Assembly: GCA_002706585.1 (NCBI GenBank)
Contig: PALU01000052.1
Location: forward strand, 1 to 7,790
DNA from: Rickettsiales bacterium
GTDB lineage: Bacteria; Pseudomonadota; Alphaproteobacteria; TMED127
Direction of reading: 5' to 3'
Length of the DNA: 7,790 nucleotides
A model generated the notes under the pieces. It had not been told where the DNA came from. It saw only the letters and a list, made by a program, of their open reading frames with translations, and searched no databases. Below are positions 4,317 through 7,790 of this stretch, piece after piece. The number at the start of each line of letters is the position of its first letter. Position 1 is the stretch's first letter. A program made the position numbers and the translations under genes.

Positions 4317-5196
4317 TTAAATATTTTTTAATTGATTCACCTATTATTTTATGTGCATATGGTGTTGGATGATTATTATTAGTTTTTGGAAATTCCTTTG
4401 CAATCTCAAATACCTCATTATTATCAGCCATACCCTCATCTAATTTTTCAAGTGAATCGTATTGTTTACCATTATATACCATTGGTATTAATTTATCTTT
4501 GAATTCATCACATTTAGAAAATGATTCATAATTTTCCTTTCCCCAAGGACCTATGAAATATACATTAAATCTTTGCATCAAATCCCAACAATAAGAATAG
4601 AAAAATAGTTTGGTATTTCTATACGATAACTTATCCAACACAATGTTTAAATCTTTTACATATGAATCTATATCTTTATATCCCATAACTTTACTCAAAG
4701 CTTTTAAATTACTTACTACCTCCACCATATTAACATGGGAATGTACGTCTCCACCTTCTTTTTGGGTTAGATACCAGTGTAAATCTGTTTGAGGACTCAT
4801 CCTTAAAATATTATCATAATAAGGGAATCCTGTATCGGTTTGAAAGAATACATTGGAATGAAAATAACTTCTATCAGCGGGTGGAATTTGTATTATGACT
4901 ATATCATCAGTTTGAAATCCATTTTCATATACAATCTGAGTAGCATCTCTACTAACACTTTGAAAACTACCTCCATTTGTTTTTTGAACATATTTTTCAA
5001 ATCCATCTATATAGTTTGAGAATCTTTTAGATACTCTCCACTCTTCAACTTCGGAATCTTTATAGTTTGAAACACTTCTCAATTCTGTATCACCAGCTGG
5101 AAAATTTCTCATTGAAATAAATGGTTCTTTATCCATATATAATTCTAATCCTTCACCCCAAGTAAATGAGTCTCCTATAAATAATATTTTTCTCAT
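4309..5196 (-). CDS. SGNH-hydrolase-like protein (second copy, 295 aa)
   Basis: Block I is canonical: ILFIGDSFTWGEG (4-16), Ser10 being the nucleophile. NGGS at 74-77 fits the block II/III glycine, IVIIQIPP (99-106) is the central strand, and NNNHPTPYAHKIIGESI (273-289) is the block V region with His276 the likely catalytic histidine. The Asp normally two or three residues before that His is replaced by Asn (273-275), so the enzyme may run as a Ser-His dyad, use another acid, or be altered in activity. There is no signal peptide or membrane helix. Members cleave or move acyl groups, often on polysaccharides. It is not closely similar to the other SGNH-like protein in the operon outside the block motifs. 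The ATG shares ATGA with the DUF5672 gene stop. Confidence 0.78.
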   Translation of the reverse strand: MRKILFIGDSFTWGEGLELYMDKEPFISMRNFPAGDTELRSVSNYKDSEVEEWRVSKRFSNYIDGFEKYVQKTNGGSFQSVSRDATQIVYENGFQTDDIVIIQIPPADRSYFHSNVFFQTDTGFPYYDNILRMSPQTDLHWYLTQKEGGDVHSHVNMVEVVSNLKALSKVMGYKDIDSYVKDLNIVLDKLSYRNTKLFFYSYCWDLMQRFNVYFIGPWGKENYESFSKCDEFKDKLIPMVYNGKQYDSLEKLDEGMADNNEVFEIAKEFPKTNNNHPTPYAHKIIGESIKKYLNG

Positions 5197-5885
5197 ACTC
5201 TTATTTCTATTGGTTTTTGAAGTCCTAACTCATAATAGTCTTGGTTAGCTATTGATTTATGAAATCCAAAAGCTGAATAATCTGGTTCTGTAGAATGCCA
5301 CTTAGAGAATATATCATTCCACTCCCAACCTTTGTAATCTGTTAACATATCGTTTGTAATTACATCTTCGTTGTAATCCTTACCAACATCAATTCTACTT
5401 TTCCAATATTCAGTTGTTACTTTTTCTCTGAGAATTTTATCTGCTTTTTTACTCTTCAAACTCATACCACCATATAAACCATATCTATTACCATCATATC
5501 TGTGATGAGATGTTGGTTCTGCTAACAAATCGTAATCTAAAAAATCATCCGTCCACTTTGTAAAATCTATCGGATAACCATCCCACTCAAATCTAATGGT
5601 ATGTGTATAATCACTCAATTGTAATTGCATATCTCTCATTACAAAGTATGGATATGAATACATTGTAGATACCACCAACCTATTTCTATATGGATGTTCA
5701 TCAAATTGTGGAATCAAAATATCAGCATGGTTTTCATTAGCTGAAAATCGTATCACTCTTAATCCTAACTCTCTATATCTATCAACCACTCTATTAGTTA
5801 CAAGAGCTCTTTGTTCAGAAAATCCATCAGCTGCCCCATCTACTGTAACGAATATTACATCATTTTTTAATCTATCAGTTATCAT
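5193..5885 (-). CDS. DUF5672-like putative glycosyltransferase
   Basis: The pattern of the DUF5672 family is present in order: the opening strand VIFVTVD (10-16), HTIRFEWDGYPID (95-107), where the acidic pair after the strand parallels the family's QWDG, WTDDFLDYDLLAEP (111-124), YGGMSLKSKK (138-147) matching NGGFSLRS, the acidic NEDV (172-175), and FGFHK (206-210) near the end. DUF5672 proteins occur in polysaccharide clusters and are thought to be GT-A-like glycosyltransferases; donor and acceptor are unknown. The 230 residues are close to full length, with no membrane segment. The start overlaps the upstream gene by 11 nt. The role is inferred from context: sugar transfer following the epimerase step. 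Confidence 0.72.
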   Translation of the reverse strand: MITDRLKNDVIFVTVDGAADGFSEQRALVTNRVVDRYRELGLRVIRFSANENHADILIPQFDEHPYRNRLVVSTMYSYPYFVMRDMQLQLSDYTHTIRFEWDGYPIDFTKWTDDFLDYDLLAEPTSHHRYDGNRYGLYGGMSLKSKKADKILREKVTTEYWKSRIDVGKDYNEDVITNDMLTDYKGWEWNDIFSKWHSTEPDYSAFGFHKSIANQDYYELGLQKPIEIRV

Positions 5886-6900
5886 ATCCTAAAAGCCATT
5901 TTATTGTATTTAATTTAAAACTTTGTTCTTTATAGTACCAATCATAGAGAATTCTTTGATTATTTACTATTTTTGTTGAATTATCCTCAATTAATTTTTT
6001 AAACGATTTAAAATCAGTATTAGCTAAATGAAAGATATCATCTAATTGTTTATTTGTATTTAGAATCCAAAATCCATAACTCTGTAAGTATCTTAATTTA
6101 TCATTATCTATACCCAAAATTAGTGCGTTACCACTCATCAATCCTCTAAAAGTTTTCTCTGTAAAAAACCAATTCGATGTATCTTTTAATGGTGTGGTTT
6201 CAAATACTAATGAAGTCCATGCTCTATTGAAATCCCAATACCAACCATTGTTTTTATAATCCTCCATCATTAGATTGGTTTTTTTGAAATCATTTGATTT
6301 TTCTGGAGATACAATACTATTTGGATACTTCTCATTTATTGATTTAATTATTTCTTTTCTAAAACTTCTTTTATTGTTATCACCCTCTGTTCCATCTAAA
6401 CCACTATTATAACAAAAACTTATTGGTTTTTCTTTTTGATTATTAAATGTAGTAAATTCGTACAATGGTGGATTGAAGTTAAATCCATAGAAATGAAAGT
6501 TTCTGGTGAAATGTAATAATGGTTCTTGGTAATGTATATAAGAATTTTCATAATCACCCTTTTTTGATGAAAATATTAACTTATCATATGTTTCAACATC
6601 ATCAATTATTTCATCAACATAACACTCACCAAAGCATCCAAAATAAACTTTTTCATTCCAATCATATTTCTCTGTTGGATTTACAGCGTATATCCAATCA
6701 TATTTACTTTCTATCTCTTTGGGTACAAATTTTTGTAACATCTGAACAAACTCAATATTTGGAAATTGTGATTTACGGACAGTGATAGAGTAGAAATTTT
6801 GTTCTACAATATCAAATGGATATAGTAATCCGTAAAATGGTGAAGTATCATTTAATAACTGTCCACCATAATCATTTTTTCCAAATATTACTGCGTTCAT
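5875..6900 (-). CDS. GT10-like putative glycosyltransferase
   Basis: The C-terminal half carries SLVFETTPL (230-238) and then FFTEKTFRGLMSGNALILG (245-263), close to the F-E-N-S...Y-x-T-E-K...A-x-x-x-G-x-x-P-V-x-x-G donor-binding signature of family 10 (fucosyltransferase-like) enzymes and of related phage-encoded proteins. Glu248 and Lys249 are the conserved E-K pair. GFWIL (276-280) matches the following G-F segment of the phage versions. The N-terminal 150 residues are Tyr/Phe-rich and not recognised; they probably hold the acceptor half. It is soluble, without signal peptide. The family assignment is by motif only, and the sugar is unknown. The ATG shares ATGA with the epimerase stop, so it is probably made together with that enzyme. 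Confidence 0.6.
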   Translation of the reverse strand: MNAVIFGKNDYGGQLLNDTSPFYGLLYPFDIVEQNFYSITVRKSQFPNIEFVQMLQKFVPKEIESKYDWIYAVNPTEKYDWNEKVYFGCFGECYVDEIIDDVETYDKLIFSSKKGDYENSYIHYQEPLLHFTRNFHFYGFNFNPPLYEFTTFNNQKEKPISFCYNSGLDGTEGDNNKRSFRKEIIKSINEKYPNSIVSPEKSNDFKKTNLMMEDYKNNGWYWDFNRAWTSLVFETTPLKDTSNWFFTEKTFRGLMSGNALILGIDNDKLRYLQSYGFWILNTNKQLDDIFHLANTDFKSFKKLIEDNSTKIVNNQRILYDWYYKEQSFKLNTIKWLLGYDN

Positions 6901-7745
6901 AAACTATCAATATATTCTTTTAATCTATCTTCTGGTTTCCAATTTAATCTTTCTACCATATCATTGTTTTCTCTAAGAGTTTCTCTGTAGTTACCCTTTT
7001 GGTCGGGTATATACATACACTCACTACCGAACTTCTGTTTGAACATTCCGTAGACCTCATTCACCGAATAATTTATTCCAGTTCCTAACTCCCAAGCGTC
7101 ACTGTGCTTTTCATCACCAACTCCAACTTTGTATAGTGCATCACAAATATCCACAACATGCGTAAAATCTCTTCTTTGTTCACCATCACCAACGATTGTT
7201 ATTTTTTGGTTATTATTGACTTGATTCCTCCATATACCAATCACAGCTGCCCAATCACCATCAACGATTTCTTTAGGTCCATATACATTATAGAATCTAC
7301 AAATCTCTACATCAACTTCGAATGTTTTCTTGTAAAGTTTACAAACTTCTTCACCTAAGTATTTGTACATAGCATATGGTGATATTGTTGGGTCATGCCA
7401 TTTTGAAGATGAACCAGCATATACCACTTTCACCTTATTATGTAATGCCCACTCCATTACTGCTTCTGTTCCTCTAACATTCACTCTGAATGTATCTGTT
7501 GGATTCTCAAATGATGGTTGAATCCTACTCAATGCTGCAAGATGGAAACATAAATCAAAATCATCACCTTTGATATATTCTATTGTTTCAATATCTGCAT
7601 TTATATATTTTACACCATCGATATGGTTTTCTTCTAACCCACTATCGTAGTTATCTAATGACACAACATCGTGTCCTTCTTTTACTAATCTTTCGATTAA
7701 ATTGGCGCCTATAAATCCAGCACCACCTGTTACCATTACTTTCAT
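6897..7745 (-). CDS. NAD-dependent epimerase/dehydratase (extended SDR)
   Basis: The Rossmann loop TGGAGFIG (6-13) binds NAD(P), with Asp31 at the end of strand 2 favouring NAD. DI (51-52), HLAALS (68-73), SSS (112-114) and the catalytic Y-x-x-x-K (Tyr124, Lys128) follow. RFYNVYGP (150-157) and RRDFTHVVDI (191-200) are typical of sugar-nucleotide epimerases and dehydratases of the GalE/RmlB/GMD group. At 282 residues it is slightly short for the family (about 310-340) but all core motifs are intact. The likely substrate is a nucleotide sugar in the cytoplasm; which one cannot be told. It would supply an activated sugar to the two putative glycosyltransferases downstream. The start shares ATGA with the preceding gene's stop. 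Confidence 0.9.
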   Translation of the reverse strand: MKVMVTGGAGFIGANLIERLVKEGHDVVSLDNYDSGLEENHIDGVKYINADIETIEYIKGDDFDLCFHLAALSRIQPSFENPTDTFRVNVRGTEAVMEWALHNKVKVVYAGSSSKWHDPTISPYAMYKYLGEEVCKLYKKTFEVDVEICRFYNVYGPKEIVDGDWAAVIGIWRNQVNNNQKITIVGDGEQRRDFTHVVDICDALYKVGVGDEKHSDAWELGTGINYSVNEVYGMFKQKFGSECMYIPDQKGNYRETLRENNDMVERLNWKPEDRLKEYIDSL

Positions 7746-7790
7746 ATTTGTTTAATTGCTTTATATGTTTGTTCTAAAATTTTTTCTTTA
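7742..7790 (-). CDS. C-terminal end of an upstream gene (partial)
   Basis: An open frame enters from the window edge and ends in TGA at 7744-7742, overlapping the epimerase ATG as ATGA. The 15 visible residues, KEKILEQTYKAIKQI, look like an ordinary C-terminal helix. The ATGA junction, identical in style to the others here, is the evidence that this is a real gene of the same operon; its function cannot be told. Confidence 0.6.
   Translation of the reverse strand, partial: KEKILEQTYKAIKQI

Noticed and set aside
6519..6785. 88-codon plus-strand frame inside the GT10-like gene
   Set aside because: His/Gln/Asn-rich antisense shadow of a well-supported gene; no independent signals.
1..7790. CRISPR array, insertion sequence or integrase attachment site
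   Set aside because: No regularly spaced direct repeats of CRISPR size, no transposase or integrase frame, and no terminal inverted repeats with target duplication were seen on either strand.

Overview
The window looks like part of an AT-rich tailed-phage genome, probably uncultured and aquatic, whose host may belong to the Bacteroidota. This reading rests on three things seen in the sequence. Every supported gene is on the minus strand and nearly all are joined by 1-13 nt overlaps, often ATGA. Small membrane and charged proteins of phage type sit between the larger genes. Three near-identical promoter-like elements match the Bacteroidota -33/-7 pattern (TTG, 20 nt, TAnnTTTG) rather than the E. 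coli -35/-10 pattern. No structural, packaging or replication gene is visible, so the phage assignment is an inference, and a bacterial or plasmid locus is not excluded.

Reading along the direction of transcription (right to left), positions 7790-1602 form one compact cassette. It contains the tail end of an unidentified gene, a sugar-nucleotide epimerase/dehydratase of the extended SDR family, a GT10-like putative glycosyltransferase, a DUF5672-type putative glycosyltransferase, an SGNH-hydrolase-like protein, a class I SAM methyltransferase, a 55-aa basic protein, a flavodoxin-fold NAD(P)H:quinone oxidoreductase-like protein, a second SGNH-like protein, a 54-aa membrane protein and a 62-aa acidic protein. 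A probable terminator at about 1553-1590 closes the unit. Taken together the genes suggest making a nucleotide sugar, transferring it, and then trimming or decorating the glycan by methyl or acyl chemistry. The target (host surface, virion or other) cannot be read from the sequence.

Positions 934-1507 hold a second small unit. It has a 131-aa acidic protein, possibly preceded by an overlapping 53-aa Cys-containing ORF, and ends in a clear intrinsic terminator at 934-960.

Positions 1-933 are almost gene-free but highly structured. They carry three promoter copies with identical internal spacing, a 46-aa single-span membrane microprotein immediately downstream of one of them, a tRNA-shaped cloverleaf with unusual loops at the left edge, a 17-bp palindromic operator-like repeat in two copies, several inverted repeats and a second terminator. 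This is a control region and the most unusual part of the window.
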